Assembly (NCBI RefSeq): GCF_024267675.1
Contig: NZ_JALDYX010000007.1
Coordinates: forward strand, 1-64,000
Origin: Marinobacterium sedimentorum
Lineage (GTDB): Bacteria > Pseudomonadota > Gammaproteobacteria > Pseudomonadales > Balneatricaceae
Direction of reading: 5' to 3'
DNA length: 64,000 bases
Shown: piece after piece, positions 47,845 through 56,939 of the stretch
How positions within the stretch are numbered: position 1 is the stretch's first letter
Layout: every line of letters starts with the position of its first letter
Program-made: the position numbers and the translations under genes
Notes under the pieces: generated by a model
The model's input: the letters and a program-made list of their open reading frames with translations, nothing else
Told to the model about the DNA's origin: nothing
The model's database searches: none

Positions 47845-48639
47845 ATGGCGGCCAGTCTGATTACTCGCACGCTCGGCATGATCGAGCAGCTGGCTCTGAA
47901 TCCACACGGGCTCGGACTGGTGGATCTTGCCGAACGTACAGCGATGCCCAAAAGCGGCGCCCAGCGTCTGCTGAATGACCTGAATCAGTTTGGCTATGTG
48001 GCCCAGGACAAGGTCAGCGGTGATTATGTGCTTAGGACCCGGCTGGCGGCACTGGGCATGCAGCATCTTGCTAACAGCGGTTTCGATGATGTGGCGCAGC
48101 CTTATCTGGATCAGCTGGCCGAGGCCAGTGGTGAACTGGTACGCCTGGCCGTGCTCGATGGCGAGCGCCTGGTGTTTGTCGCCAAGGCCCAGGGTAGCGC
48201 CCGCTCGGGCCTGCGCTACGATGCCCCCTCGGGTGAGGTCGCGCCCCTGTTCTGCACCGCAACGGGATTTGTCTGGCTGGCGAGTTTTTCCGATGATGAA
48301 GCCTTACGAATCATTGCCGCCCAGGGCCCCATGAATCTGGAAAACCGAGGACCCAATGTCCCCCGCACTCTAACCGATATTTTGCCTCACCTGCACGCTG
48401 CGCGCACCCAAGGCTATAGCCAGGTTCACGACATGTCGGCGCCCGGCATGTCGGCCATTGCCGTTCCAGTGACCGATGCAGGCGGTGCAAAAGTAATTGG
48501 CGTACTGGCCATCGGCGGCCCCAGCGCAAGGCTGACGGCTCAAGCCCTGGCCGACATTGCACCAGCGTTGCAGCAGACAGCCAAAGACATCTCGAGCATC
48601 GGTGTTTTATCCGAATACCTGCGCACAACAAAGCCCTGA
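47845..48639 (+). CDS. IclR-family regulator, copy 1
   Basis: A 264-residue regulator with winged helix-turn-helix (residues 1-65, AERTAMPKSGAQRLLNDLNQFGYV) and IclR effector domain (about 80-250, with LFCTATGFVWLASFSDDEA and MSAPGMSAIAVPV). The ATG at 47845 after AAGAGG matches the start of the paralogue at 60.2 kb; the longer frame from 47767 would run through the operator. It flanks the catabolic island on the left. Confidence 0.92.
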   Translation: MAASLITRTLGMIEQLALNPHGLGLVDLAERTAMPKSGAQRLLNDLNQFGYVAQDKVSGDYVLRTRLAALGMQHLANSGFDDVAQPYLDQLAEASGELVRLAVLDGERLVFVAKAQGSARSGLRYDAPSGEVAPLFCTATGFVWLASFSDDEALRIIAAQGPMNLENRGPNVPRTLTDILPHLHAARTQGYSQVHDMSAPGMSAIAVPVTDAGGAKVIGVLAIGGPSARLTAQALADIAPALQQTAKDISSIGVLSEYLRTTKP

Positions 48640-48642
48640 ATG

Positions 48643-48672
48643 AAAAAAGGGCGACCCGTCAACGGCCGCCCT
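48643..48672 (-). terminator. Terminator of the minus-strand flavoprotein operon
   Basis: On the minus strand AGGGCGgCCGT-TG-ACGGgtCGCCCT, then TTTTTT. It follows both the iclR1 stop (+) and, 116 bases on, the flavoprotein stop (-). Confidence 0.78.
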
Positions 48673-48787
48673 GGTCAGGCTCGAAGGCTGGGTAGAATAT
48701 TGCGAAACCCAACGCTATAGTCGCTGAAATCGCCCGTCGGGTTTTCTTTCCCAGACTGTTCAGACGTTGCCGGCTATCCGGACGCCA

Positions 48788-50551
48788 TCAGGTACTGACC
48801 GTTTCGAAGACCGGCGCTTGCTGCGCACCTGCTGCTCGTTTGCTGGCATGCAGTGCCGTGACATAGCCAAAGGTGATACCCGGCCCCAAGGTAATGCCGG
48901 GGCCAGGGTATGTTCCGCCCATAATGGACTGCATGTCATTTCCGCAGGCATAGAGACCGGCAATCGGCTGATTATCCCGCCCCAGCACCCGGCCATCAGT
49001 ATCAGTGACCAGCCCGGCAGAGGAACCTATGTCTCCGGGGTACAGTCTCACGGCGTAGAAAGGTCCGGTCTCAAGTGCGCCCAGACAGGGGTTGGGCCCC
49101 GTATGGCCGGCATCGCCATTGGCGCGCTCATAGCGTGTACTGCCGCGCTGGAAATCCGCATCGACACCGGTTTTTGCATAGTCGTTAAAGGTGGAAACGG
49201 TCTGTGCAAGCCCATTGCCGTCAATGCCCAGGCGATCCGCCAATTCGTGCAGTGTGTTGCCGCAGCTCAGATAGCCGTCCTGCAGAAAGGGTTTAAGCCC
49301 GCGTCCGCCGGGTCGCACCATGCCCAGACCATACTTTTTCAGGCCCATGCTGTCGGTAATGAGGTAGGCCGGAATACAGGGCGTCTCTTCGTTGGCCTGG
49401 AACATTGCGCGGCCGAACAGATGATAGGACGTCGATTCGTTGACGAAGCGCTGCCCTTTTATATTGACCGTGATCATGCCCGGCTTGCCGCGATCGAGCA
49501 GAAAGTGCGGGAACACTGCGGTACTGCCATCCGTGCGCTTTCGTACCGACACGGGCGCCCAGAAGGCATTTTCCAGGTTCGTCTCTCCGTAATGCGCGCC
49601 CAAGGGCAGAGCCAGGTCATGTGCCTTGCCGGTATGTCCGGGGGCTGCCGGGCTGTAAGCCGGCGTTGGATGGGGCAGCAGCTCTGTGCGCCTCTGCGGA
49701 TGACGGGCAAAGCCGCCACTGGCCAGAATCACACCACCGGAAACGCTGACCCGGCGTGTTACGTCCCCCTGTCGCAGAGCAAGCCCGACCACGGCGCCCT
49801 TGTCCTGCACCAGCGTTTCAAGCTGGGTCTGCATCAACAGACTCGCACCCTGGTTACGCAATGAATACAACAGACGGCCGATCATGGCGTTACCCATCAC
49901 CAGGCGGGTACCTCGGGGGTAGCGCAGGCGATCGCACAGATGGCGCAACACCAACTTCATGGCATACCCAAAGGATTTGATCGACTTGCTCAGGCGCAGC
50001 AGATGGGCAATATCATCACGATCGACCATCATCCCGCCCAGTACCGTAAATTCGGGGATGGGCGGGCGTATCAGCTTGAAATCCCCACCCAGCAGCCGGC
50101 CATCAAAAGGCAATGGCTCAAGCGCGCGGCCACACAGGGTGGCACCCTCCAGCTCCGACAGATAATCCGGGTGGAAAGGACGCGGCCGGAATTTCATCTC
50201 GGTATTATCTTCCAGTACACCTACGGCTTTGGGTCCGGCTTCCAGAAAGGCATCGCGCATGACCCGGGATGAACGCTCACCCACGGCCAGATCCAGAAAC
50301 AACGACGCCTTTTCCCGGCTGTCCTGGGCGCCGACAGCCGCAGCGTGACGGGTGTTCGGAATCCAGGTGGTGCCGCCGGACCAGGCAGTCGTGCCGCCGA
50401 CGTACTCGGTACTCTCTACCAGCAGCACCCGCTGCCCCTGCTGGGCGGCAAAAAGTGCGGCCGCCATGCCGGCACCGCCGGCACCGATCACGGCCACATC
50501 AAACACAGCGTTTTCAGCAATATCCTCAAGTGACATCGATAGTTTGCTCAT
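48788..50551 (-). CDS. KstD-like FAD-dependent dehydrogenase, copy 1
   Basis: A flavoprotein of the fumarate reductase/3-ketosteroid delta-1-dehydrogenase group, 587 residues from the ATG at 50551 (GGAGA upstream). The FAD site is DVAVIGAGGAGMAAALFAAQQG and YVGGTTAWSGGTTWIP; the C-terminal GLYACGNDMQSIMGGTYPGPGITLGPGITFGY keeps the Tyr-Pro-Gly-Pro-Gly block that, in KstD, supplies catalytic Tyr and Gly (all shown in parts). It likely introduces a C=C next to a ring ketone. Steroid-degradation genes are absent, so the substrate is probably a smaller ring. Second gene after the aroE-like gene. Confidence 0.85.
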   Translation of the reverse strand: MSKLSMSLEDIAENAVFDVAVIGAGGAGMAAALFAAQQGQRVLLVESTEYVGGTTAWSGGTTWIPNTRHAAAVGAQDSREKASLFLDLAVGERSSRVMRDAFLEAGPKAVGVLEDNTEMKFRPRPFHPDYLSELEGATLCGRALEPLPFDGRLLGGDFKLIRPPIPEFTVLGGMMVDRDDIAHLLRLSKSIKSFGYAMKLVLRHLCDRLRYPRGTRLVMGNAMIGRLLYSLRNQGASLLMQTQLETLVQDKGAVVGLALRQGDVTRRVSVSGGVILASGGFARHPQRRTELLPHPTPAYSPAAPGHTGKAHDLALPLGAHYGETNLENAFWAPVSVRKRTDGSTAVFPHFLLDRGKPGMITVNIKGQRFVNESTSYHLFGRAMFQANEETPCIPAYLITDSMGLKKYGLGMVRPGGRGLKPFLQDGYLSCGNTLHELADRLGIDGNGLAQTVSTFNDYAKTGVDADFQRGSTRYERANGDAGHTGPNPCLGALETGPFYAVRLYPGDIGSSAGLVTDTDGRVLGRDNQPIAGLYACGNDMQSIMGGTYPGPGITLGPGITFGYVTALHASKRAAGAQQAPVFETVST

Positions 50552-50650
50552 TGTGGAAGTCTCCAGGAACCGGCGCAGCGCTCTGTCGAATGTGCTGCGG
50601 GCGGCATCAAGCTTGTGGGTTTCTGGCACCAGCCAGTATCGCAAAGCCAA

Positions 50651-51484
50651 TCAGGCGTCATCGGCACCCATCAGGAAGCGGGCCATCAGCCGCTGCGCTT
50701 CAATGAACATGTCACCGCCATTCTGCGTACGGCAACCGGTCTCGGCAGCGGCCTGTAACAGCTTGGTTATGACCGGTTTGGTGATGATTTCGGCGACATA
50801 CATATGGGGCTCAAGCTTATCCACCTCCACGGGCACAGGGTCCGTATCGCGCATACCGCAGGGCGATGCGTTGACGATGACGTCAAAGCCCGAAGGGTCC
50901 GCCCGCTCGGCCCGGCGGATGCGATCGCTCCAGGCCGACAGCCGCTGCGCCATCACCTCAAAGCGCGCCCCGTCCAGTTCGCAGACGGCGAGTTCAGCCA
51001 CACCCGACAGCAGCAGTGAATGCGCAATGGCGATACCGGCCCCGCCAGCTCCAACCAGCAGTGCCTTCTTGCCGTTCAATTCACAGCCATTGGCCAGGAT
51101 GGGGCCGACCATGGCGGCACCGTCACACATATCGCCATACCAGGTCCCATCGCTGTCCCGCCGGCTGACGTTCACTGCACCCAGCAGCTGCGCCCGCTCG
51201 GTCAACCGGGCACAGACCCCAGAAGCCATCACCTTGTGCGGCACCGTCACTATCACTCCCGAAACATTTCCCATCTTGCTGGCGGTATCAAAAAAGCCTT
51301 TACAGTCAGCGGGTTGAACGTGAAAAGGAACGATAATGGCGTTATAGCCGTGGGACTGCATCTCCTGGGTCATGCCGGCTGGCGACCGGACCTGCGCTAT
51401 CGGCGATCCAATAATGGGAATCACCTGAGTGGCACCATCAAGCTGAATGTTCAGTGTTTGCGCAGCCGCTGTTGCGTTAGTCAT
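50651..51484 (-). CDS. AroE/YdiB-like (shikimate dehydrogenase family) oxidoreductase
   Basis: A NAD(P)-dependent dehydrogenase, 277 residues from the ATG at 51484. The catalytic Lys (VIVTVPHKVMA) and Asp (GDMCDGAAM) are kept, and the nucleotide site is VGAGGAGIAIAHSLL. The substrate-carboxylate motif, normally PIxHSxSP, reads PIAQVRSP, losing the first Ser. That points to a catabolic AroE-like enzyme with changed substrate rather than biosynthetic shikimate dehydrogenase. It is divergent from the Gfo/Idh gene and shares its operator region. Confidence 0.85.
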   Translation of the reverse strand: MTNATAAAQTLNIQLDGATQVIPIIGSPIAQVRSPAGMTQEMQSHGYNAIIVPFHVQPADCKGFFDTASKMGNVSGVIVTVPHKVMASGVCARLTERAQLLGAVNVSRRDSDGTWYGDMCDGAAMVGPILANGCELNGKKALLVGAGGAGIAIAHSLLLSGVAELAVCELDGARFEVMAQRLSAWSDRIRRAERADPSGFDVIVNASPCGMRDTDPVPVEVDKLEPHMYVAEIITKPVITKLLQAAAETGCRTQNGGDMFIEAQRLMARFLMGADDA

Positions 51485-51580
51485 CACTCTACCTCTGTCA
51501 CTTCGAATTTTTGTGGGGTAAGCCCGGGGATAAGCAAGCATCCACTCGCTTCGGGAATATCGTCATATTTGTATATTTTA

Positions 51581-51591
51581 GAACTTTGTTC
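51581..51591. promoter_or_regulatory. GAAC-N3-GTTC palindrome, site 2 (divergent aroE-like / Gfo-Idh)
   Basis: GAAC-TTT-GTTC in the 244-base divergent region, 97 bases before the aroE-like start and 138 before the Gfo/Idh start. A near match, GAAC-AGT-GTTA, follows at 51616-51626, so two dimers could bind. Confidence 0.7.
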
Positions 51592-51728
51592 AAGTTTTAT
51601 ATTTTATTCCAAAAAGAACAGTGTTAGTGTTTATTCAACTTCGCATCCCCAGGCTGTGAATGCGACATTCCACGACCCCGTCACGGCGCGGAACGACAGA
51701 ACAAGAAACAGTGCAAGAGGCAATCTCT

Positions 51729-52766
51729 GTGAGTGATTTTAAAATCGCGTTAATCGGTGCCGGCGCCATCGGCCAGACCCATATCAGCACGATCTTGAAG
51801 CAACCGGGCTTTAGCCTGGTGGCCATTGCAGACCCTGGCCTGAACGCCGCAGAGATCGCTGACTCGCTGCAAGTACCCTGGTTCGCCAGCCATAAATGCA
51901 TGCTGGATAGCGTTCAGCCCCACGGGGTGATCATCGCCACCCCCAACGAACTGCATGTGGATGTCAGTATCGACTGCCTGAATCGCGGCATTCCCGTGCT
52001 GCTGGAAAAGCCCGTTGCCAATACGGTGGGTGACGCGATGCGACTGGTCGAGGCAAGCGAGCAGACCGGCGTGCCGGTGCTGGTGGGACATCACCGGCGT
52101 CACAACCCGATTATCAAGGCCGCCAAAAAGCTGATCGACGACGGCGCGCTTGGCCGGCCGGTCATGGCATCGGTCAGCTGTGCGCTGATGAAGCCCGCGG
52201 ACTATTTCCAGATTCCGTGGCACCGCGAGCGTGCTGTGGGCGGTCCCTTTCTGATCAACCTGATCCATGAAATCGACCTGCTGCGCCACCTCTATGGCGA
52301 AATTGACGGCGTCGCGGCACTGAAATCCAGTGCTGTACGCGGGCTTGATGTCGAGGACAGTGGTGGCGCCCTGCTGCACTTTCGCAATGGCGCCATCGCC
52401 TCGATCGCCATATCCGATACCGTGGCCGCGCCCTGGAGCTGGGATATGACCTCGGGTGAGGTCGAGCGCTTCCCGGCGCACGATGCGCTATCTCATTACC
52501 TCTGCGGTACCGAAGGTGGCATTAGCCTGCCGGGCCTCCAGCTCTGGCGCCACGACGGCAATATCAGCTGGACAGAGGAAATGACCAAACTCAGCTGCAC
52601 CTATCAGTCTGGTGATCCCTTCGCCGCGCAGCTGCAGCATTTCGGTGAGCTGATCGCCCGCACCGCCGAGCCCGTGGTGTCGGTACGCGAAGCGACCCGC
52701 AACCTTGAAATCGTCATGGCGCTGCACCGGGCCGCCGAGACCGGACAGACGATCAGCCTCGGCTAA
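51729..52766 (+). CDS. Gfo/Idh/MocA-family oxidoreductase
   Basis: A NAD(P)-dependent dehydrogenase of sugar/inositol type, 345 residues. Rossmann site IALIGAGAIGQTHISTI, the EKP motif (LLEKPVANT), and the catalytic region LINLIHEIDLLRHLYGE. I chose GTG 51729, preceded by AAGAGG, over the longer frame from 51660. It would oxidise a ring or sugar hydroxyl. First gene of a plus-strand run to 57.9 kb. Confidence 0.9.
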   Translation: MSDFKIALIGAGAIGQTHISTILKQPGFSLVAIADPGLNAAEIADSLQVPWFASHKCMLDSVQPHGVIIATPNELHVDVSIDCLNRGIPVLLEKPVANTVGDAMRLVEASEQTGVPVLVGHHRRHNPIIKAAKKLIDDGALGRPVMASVSCALMKPADYFQIPWHRERAVGGPFLINLIHEIDLLRHLYGEIDGVAALKSSAVRGLDVEDSGGALLHFRNGAIASIAISDTVAAPWSWDMTSGEVERFPAHDALSHYLCGTEGGISLPGLQLWRHDGNISWTEEMTKLSCTYQSGDPFAAQLQHFGELIARTAEPVVSVREATRNLEIVMALHRAAETGQTISLG

Positions 52767-52806
52767 GAGCCTGCGATCGATGCCCACAAGAAGCGAGAAC
52801 AACAGC

Positions 52807-54519
52807 ATGAAAACACACACAGCAGACTGCGATGTACTGGTCATAGGCTCCGGCGCTGCGGGCCTTGCGACCGCCGTTCGGGCCGCCTGGCATGGCCTGC
52901 GGGTCATCGTGATCGAAAAGGAAGCCGTGTTTGGCGGTGCTACGGCCTGGTCCGGCGGCTGGCTCTGGATACCGCGTAATCCGCTGGCCCGCGAGGCCGG
53001 CATCGACGAGGACCCGCAAGCACCGAAAACCTATCTGCGCAATGAACTGGGCGAGCATTACGACGAATCCCGTGTCGATGCCTTCCTCGACGCCGGCCCC
53101 GCCATGGTTGAATTTTTCCACCGCAATACCGCGCTGCAGTTTCTGCCGGGCAACACGGTGCCCGACTTTCACGGCAACATCGACGGCGCCGGCACCGGTG
53201 GACGCAGTGTGACCGCAGCCCCCTTCAACGGCAGGGAACTGGGCCCCATGATCGACCAGCTGCGCCCACCACTGAAGGAAATGTCCTTCTGGGGCATGGG
53301 CATCGCTTCGGGCCAGGACCTGGGACACTTTCTCAAGTTTCTGCGTTCGGTGCCCTCGACCTGGCATGTCTGCAAGCGCATGACGCGCCACCTGCTGGAT
53401 CTGGCCCTGCACCGCCGCGGCATGCTGCTGGTGAATGGCAATGCACTGGTGGCAAGACTCGCCCGCTCGGCACTGGATCTGTCTGTCGAAATACGGCTAT
53501 CCACAACCGTAGAGACGCTGGTGAAAGACAAGGATGGCCGCGTGACAGGCGCCATGGTCGCGACAACCGAAGGCCTGCAGGAAATTCATGCACGCGCAGG
53601 CGTTGTGCTGGCCTGCGGCGGCTTTCCCCATGACAAAAAGCGTATCAAGCAACTGTTTCCGCACGCCCCGACGGGCGCCGAACACTACTCGGCGGCACCC
53701 AAAACCAATACCGGTGATGGTATCCGCCTGGGTGAAACCGCGGGCGGGCAACTGGAAGACGGTTACCCCGCCGCCGGTGCCTGGGCGCCGGTCTCGCTGG
53801 TCCAGCGCGAATCCGGTGAGACGGCCCACTTTCCGCATCTGATGGAACGCGCAAAACCAGGTCTGATCGCCGTCACCCGCAGCGGCAAGCGTTTCGTCAA
53901 TGAAGCAGACTCCTATCACGATTTTGTTCAGGCGCTGCTGGATGCCTGCCCGACCGGGGAGCCGGTCGAGGCCTGGCTTGTCTGCGATCACCGTTTTTTG
54001 CGTCGCTATGGCCTGGGCAACATCAAGCCTTTTCCGCTGCCGTTCGGATCGCACCTGCGCGACGGTTACCTCAAGCGTGGCAACAGCCCGGCGGCGCTGG
54101 CGCTTGCCTGTGGCCTGGATACTGCCGGCCTGCAGACCACGCTGGACAACTACAACCGGCATGCCCGCAATGGCCAGGATCCGGAATTTGGCCGGGGTGA
54201 CACAGCCTACAACCGGATTCAGGGCGATGCCGATCAACAACCCAATCCCTGTGTCGCGCCTATAGATCAGGCTGCCCTTTACGCTGTGCAGGTACGTCCG
54301 GGAAGCCTCGGTACCTTTGCCGGACTTAAAACCGATGCCGTTGCACGGGTGCTTAACGGCGACGGTGACCCTGTGTCCGGGCTCTATGCCGTCGGTACAG
54401 ACATGGCCAGCATCATGGCTGGGCATTACCCGGCCGGCGGCATCAACCTGGGCCCCGCCATGACCTTTGGCTTTATCGCGGCCAACCATATCGCCAGCCA
54501 CCAGAAACCTTCATCCTGA
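52807..54519 (+). CDS. KstD-like FAD-dependent dehydrogenase, copy 2
   Basis: A paralogue of the flavoprotein at 48.8 kb, 570 residues from ATG 52807. FAD site DVLVIGSGAAGLATAVRAAW and VFGGATAWSGGWLWIP; C-terminal GLYAVGTDMASIMAGHYPAGGINLGPAMTFGF, where the YPGPG block of copy 1 is YPAGG (in parts). The catalytic Tyr is kept. The two copies probably act on different intermediates or stereoisomers. It is 41 bases after the Gfo/Idh gene. Confidence 0.85.
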   Translation: MKTHTADCDVLVIGSGAAGLATAVRAAWHGLRVIVIEKEAVFGGATAWSGGWLWIPRNPLAREAGIDEDPQAPKTYLRNELGEHYDESRVDAFLDAGPAMVEFFHRNTALQFLPGNTVPDFHGNIDGAGTGGRSVTAAPFNGRELGPMIDQLRPPLKEMSFWGMGIASGQDLGHFLKFLRSVPSTWHVCKRMTRHLLDLALHRRGMLLVNGNALVARLARSALDLSVEIRLSTTVETLVKDKDGRVTGAMVATTEGLQEIHARAGVVLACGGFPHDKKRIKQLFPHAPTGAEHYSAAPKTNTGDGIRLGETAGGQLEDGYPAAGAWAPVSLVQRESGETAHFPHLMERAKPGLIAVTRSGKRFVNEADSYHDFVQALLDACPTGEPVEAWLVCDHRFLRRYGLGNIKPFPLPFGSHLRDGYLKRGNSPAALALACGLDTAGLQTTLDNYNRHARNGQDPEFGRGDTAYNRIQGDADQQPNPCVAPIDQAALYAVQVRPGSLGTFAGLKTDAVARVLNGDGDPVSGLYAVGTDMASIMAGHYPAGGINLGPAMTFGFIAANHIASHQKPSS

Positions 54520-54534
54520 ACCGGAGAGATCAAC

Positions 54535-55152
54535 ATGCAACGTTATGAAATCGCCACCCTGACCCTGAACCTGGGCACCGCCGGAAAAGCTGCCGCAGCG
54601 ATCAAGACCTTCTGTGAAGAAACGGATGCCAGCGGCAGACTGCTGGGCTGCTGGTTCTCTGAAATCGGCGCATTGAACGAAATGACGGTGTTACGCGGAT
54701 TTGACACACTCGAACAACTGGACCAGGAAAGAGAGCGTACCCGTACCGCAGCCAACCCCTTTGGCTGCGCGGAATACCTGGTCGACATGAAGCTGGAATC
54801 CTACGCGCCCTTCCCGTTTTTGCCGCCGGTCGAGCCGGGTGACTTAGGACCCATTTACGAAATTCGCACCTATCAGCTCAAGCAGGGCGGCCTTGCGCCG
54901 ACGCTGGAAGCCTGGTCCAACGCCGTACCCGAGCGCAGCAAACTTTCCCCTCTGACCATTAGCCTCTATGGCGTGGATGGCGTCCAGCGCATCACCCATA
55001 TCTGGCCCTATGCCAGCCTGGAAGAGCGTGCCCGCATCCGCGCACAATCGGTGGAGATCGGCGTCTGGCCGCCCAAGGGTGGACCCGCCTGGCTGACCAC
55101 CAACATGAAATCCACCATTGCCCTGCCCACCGCGATATCGCCGTTGAAATAA
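54535..55152 (+). CDS. NIPSNAP-domain protein
   Basis: A 205-residue protein with two NIPSNAP (dimeric alpha/beta barrel) repeats: residues 3-98 and the better conserved second (GPIYEIRTYQLKQGGLAPTLEAW, then THIWPYASLEERARIRAQ). Family members are often encoded in aromatic and terpenoid catabolic clusters, without a settled reaction. It has no signal peptide. A GGAGAG ribosome site; 15 bases after the flavoprotein. Confidence 0.88.
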   Translation: MQRYEIATLTLNLGTAGKAAAAIKTFCEETDASGRLLGCWFSEIGALNEMTVLRGFDTLEQLDQERERTRTAANPFGCAEYLVDMKLESYAPFPFLPPVEPGDLGPIYEIRTYQLKQGGLAPTLEAWSNAVPERSKLSPLTISLYGVDGVQRITHIWPYASLEERARIRAQSVEIGVWPPKGGPAWLTTNMKSTIALPTAISPLK

Positions 55153-55208
55153 CAACCCATAGCCACTGCGGCAGGCCACCAGCCTGCCGCAACTTAAAGG
55201 AGACTGTG

Positions 55209-56039
55209 ATGCAGGATTCAAGACCCTTTGCACTGGGCCCCCTGACAGTACTGGATCTGGCGCCGCCGGAAGTCGTCGATGTTGCCGCCCGCGCAGGCTA
55301 TGATTATGCCGGCTTGCGCTTGCTGCCGGCGACTCCGCAGGGCATCGCCTACCCCCTGATGGGCGACAGCAGAATGTTGCGCGAAACGCTGGCGCGCATG
55401 CGCGATAACGGGATACGAATTTTTGACCTCGAAATCGTGCGCATCAATGAGCACTTCAACTGCGATGATTTTCTGCCCTTTCTCGAAACCGGTGCTGCCC
55501 TCGGCGCCCAGTGCATCCTCGTGGCCGGCGATGACCCCGATATCAGCCGCTTCACCGCCAATTTCGCCACCCTGTGCGATGCAGCCGCACCCTTTAATCT
55601 GAAGCCAAATATCGAGTTCATGCCCTGGACCGCGGTGCCGAATCTACAGCTGGCACTGGATATTCTCAGAGCCGCCGACCGGTCTAATGCCGGTTTGCTG
55701 GTCGATGCGATTCATTTCGACCGCTCCGACAGCCATCTGGACGATCTGGCGAAAATCCCGGCAGCCTGGCTGCAGTACGCCCAGATCTGTGATGCGCCAG
55801 CCGAAAAGCCGACCAGCATTGACGAACTGATCCGTGCCGCGCGCGAGGAACGCCTGCTGCCCGGCGAAGGCGGGATGCCGCTGGCCGACATTTTTTCGCG
55901 CTTGCCGGCAGCACTGCCCCTGTGCGTGGAAATCCCGAATCCGCAGCTGGGCACGTCCGAAGAGCGCGCACGTCGCGGCCTAGAAGCAACACGCCGCTGG
56001 TGCACAGAACACCTGAACCCACAGGAGGCCTTTCGATGA
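55209..56039 (+). CDS. Xylose-isomerase-like TIM-barrel protein (COG1082 type)
   Basis: A sugar phosphate isomerase/epimerase-superfamily enzyme, 276 residues. Metal-ligand candidates are the Glu of NIEFMPW, Asp of LLVDAIHFDRS, the site in YAQICDAP and the Glu of LCVEIPNP; PGEGGMPLADIF is typical. The superfamily includes inosose dehydratase and 3-dehydroshikimate dehydratase, so it may dehydrate or isomerise a cyclic keto-polyol. The ATG at 55209 follows AGGAGA. Overlaps the SDR gene (ATGA). Confidence 0.83.
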   Translation: MQDSRPFALGPLTVLDLAPPEVVDVAARAGYDYAGLRLLPATPQGIAYPLMGDSRMLRETLARMRDNGIRIFDLEIVRINEHFNCDDFLPFLETGAALGAQCILVAGDDPDISRFTANFATLCDAAAPFNLKPNIEFMPWTAVPNLQLALDILRAADRSNAGLLVDAIHFDRSDSHLDDLAKIPAAWLQYAQICDAPAEKPTSIDELIRAAREERLLPGEGGMPLADIFSRLPAALPLCVEIPNPQLGTSEERARRGLEATRRWCTEHLNPQEAFR

Positions 56040-56821
56040 AAGCATTAATCACCGGCGTCAGCGAAGGCATCGGCGGTGCCATCTGCCTGCGTCTGGCACG
56101 CGCGGCACTGGCGCGCAATGAATCCCCAACCCTCGTGATGACCTGCTCGGGTCGCAAACCCGCGCCGGACAAAACGCTGCAGGCACTGGAGCAACTCGGC
56201 GCCAAAACCTTGCTGCTCAGCGGCGACCTGAGTGATCCGCAGGTCGCCCAGCGGTTTGTCAAAGAGGCCGTAGAATTCGCCGATGGACTGGATACGCTGA
56301 TTGCCAACGCCGGCATGATGGGCCCTGGCCGCCTGAGCGATCTGTCACTCGAATCCTGGAACCGCCTGTTTGATGTCAACGTCCGCGCCCCCTGGCTGCT
56401 GGCCCAGGCCGCCTTACCGGCACTGCGTGCCAGTCGCGGCACCATCGTGGCGGTCTCCTCCATGGCCGGCGACAACCCGACACCCGCCGGTGGCGCCTAT
56501 TCCAGCAGCAAAGCCGCGCTGAGCATGCTGTGCCGTCAGCTGGCGCAGGAAGTAGCCGCTGACGGCATTCGGGTTAATGCAGTCGCCCCCGGCATGATCC
56601 ATACACCGCTGACCGACAGCATTTATCAGAACAGCGAGGTAACGGCAAAACGCGAGGCTGTGATTCCGCTTGGACGCATCGGCACTCCCGATGACATCGC
56701 CGCCGTCGTGGCCTTTCTGGCTAGCCCCGATGCCGCCTATATCACCGGCCAGGTGATCACCGCCGACGGCGGCTTCAGCGACAGCATCATGGCGCAGATT
56801 CCGGGATTGCCGCAGCGTTAA
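56036..56821 (+). CDS. Short-chain dehydrogenase/reductase (SDR)
   Basis: A classical SDR of 261 residues: cofactor motif TGVSEGIGGAI, NAG (LIANAGMMG), catalytic Ser in VAVSSMAGD and Tyr-X3-Lys in GGAYSSSKAAL, and the C-terminal TGQVITADGG. It starts within the stop of the TIM-barrel gene (AGGAGG upstream); the open frame from 55922 is a shadow. It would oxidise or reduce a hydroxyl of the island's substrate. Confidence 0.92.
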   Translation: MKALITGVSEGIGGAICLRLARAALARNESPTLVMTCSGRKPAPDKTLQALEQLGAKTLLLSGDLSDPQVAQRFVKEAVEFADGLDTLIANAGMMGPGRLSDLSLESWNRLFDVNVRAPWLLAQAALPALRASRGTIVAVSSMAGDNPTPAGGAYSSSKAALSMLCRQLAQEVAADGIRVNAVAPGMIHTPLTDSIYQNSEVTAKREAVIPLGRIGTPDDIAAVVAFLASPDAAYITGQVITADGGFSDSIMAQIPGLPQR

Positions 56822-56939
56822 GCCATAAAGCCTGCCTTTAAACAACCTAGCCGGCAGCTCAAAAAGAGGAGGTGATTAGCGCAGCACCGACACCCTGACG
56901 CGATCCGCCCCACCCGATAACAAATAACCGGAGGTCCCC

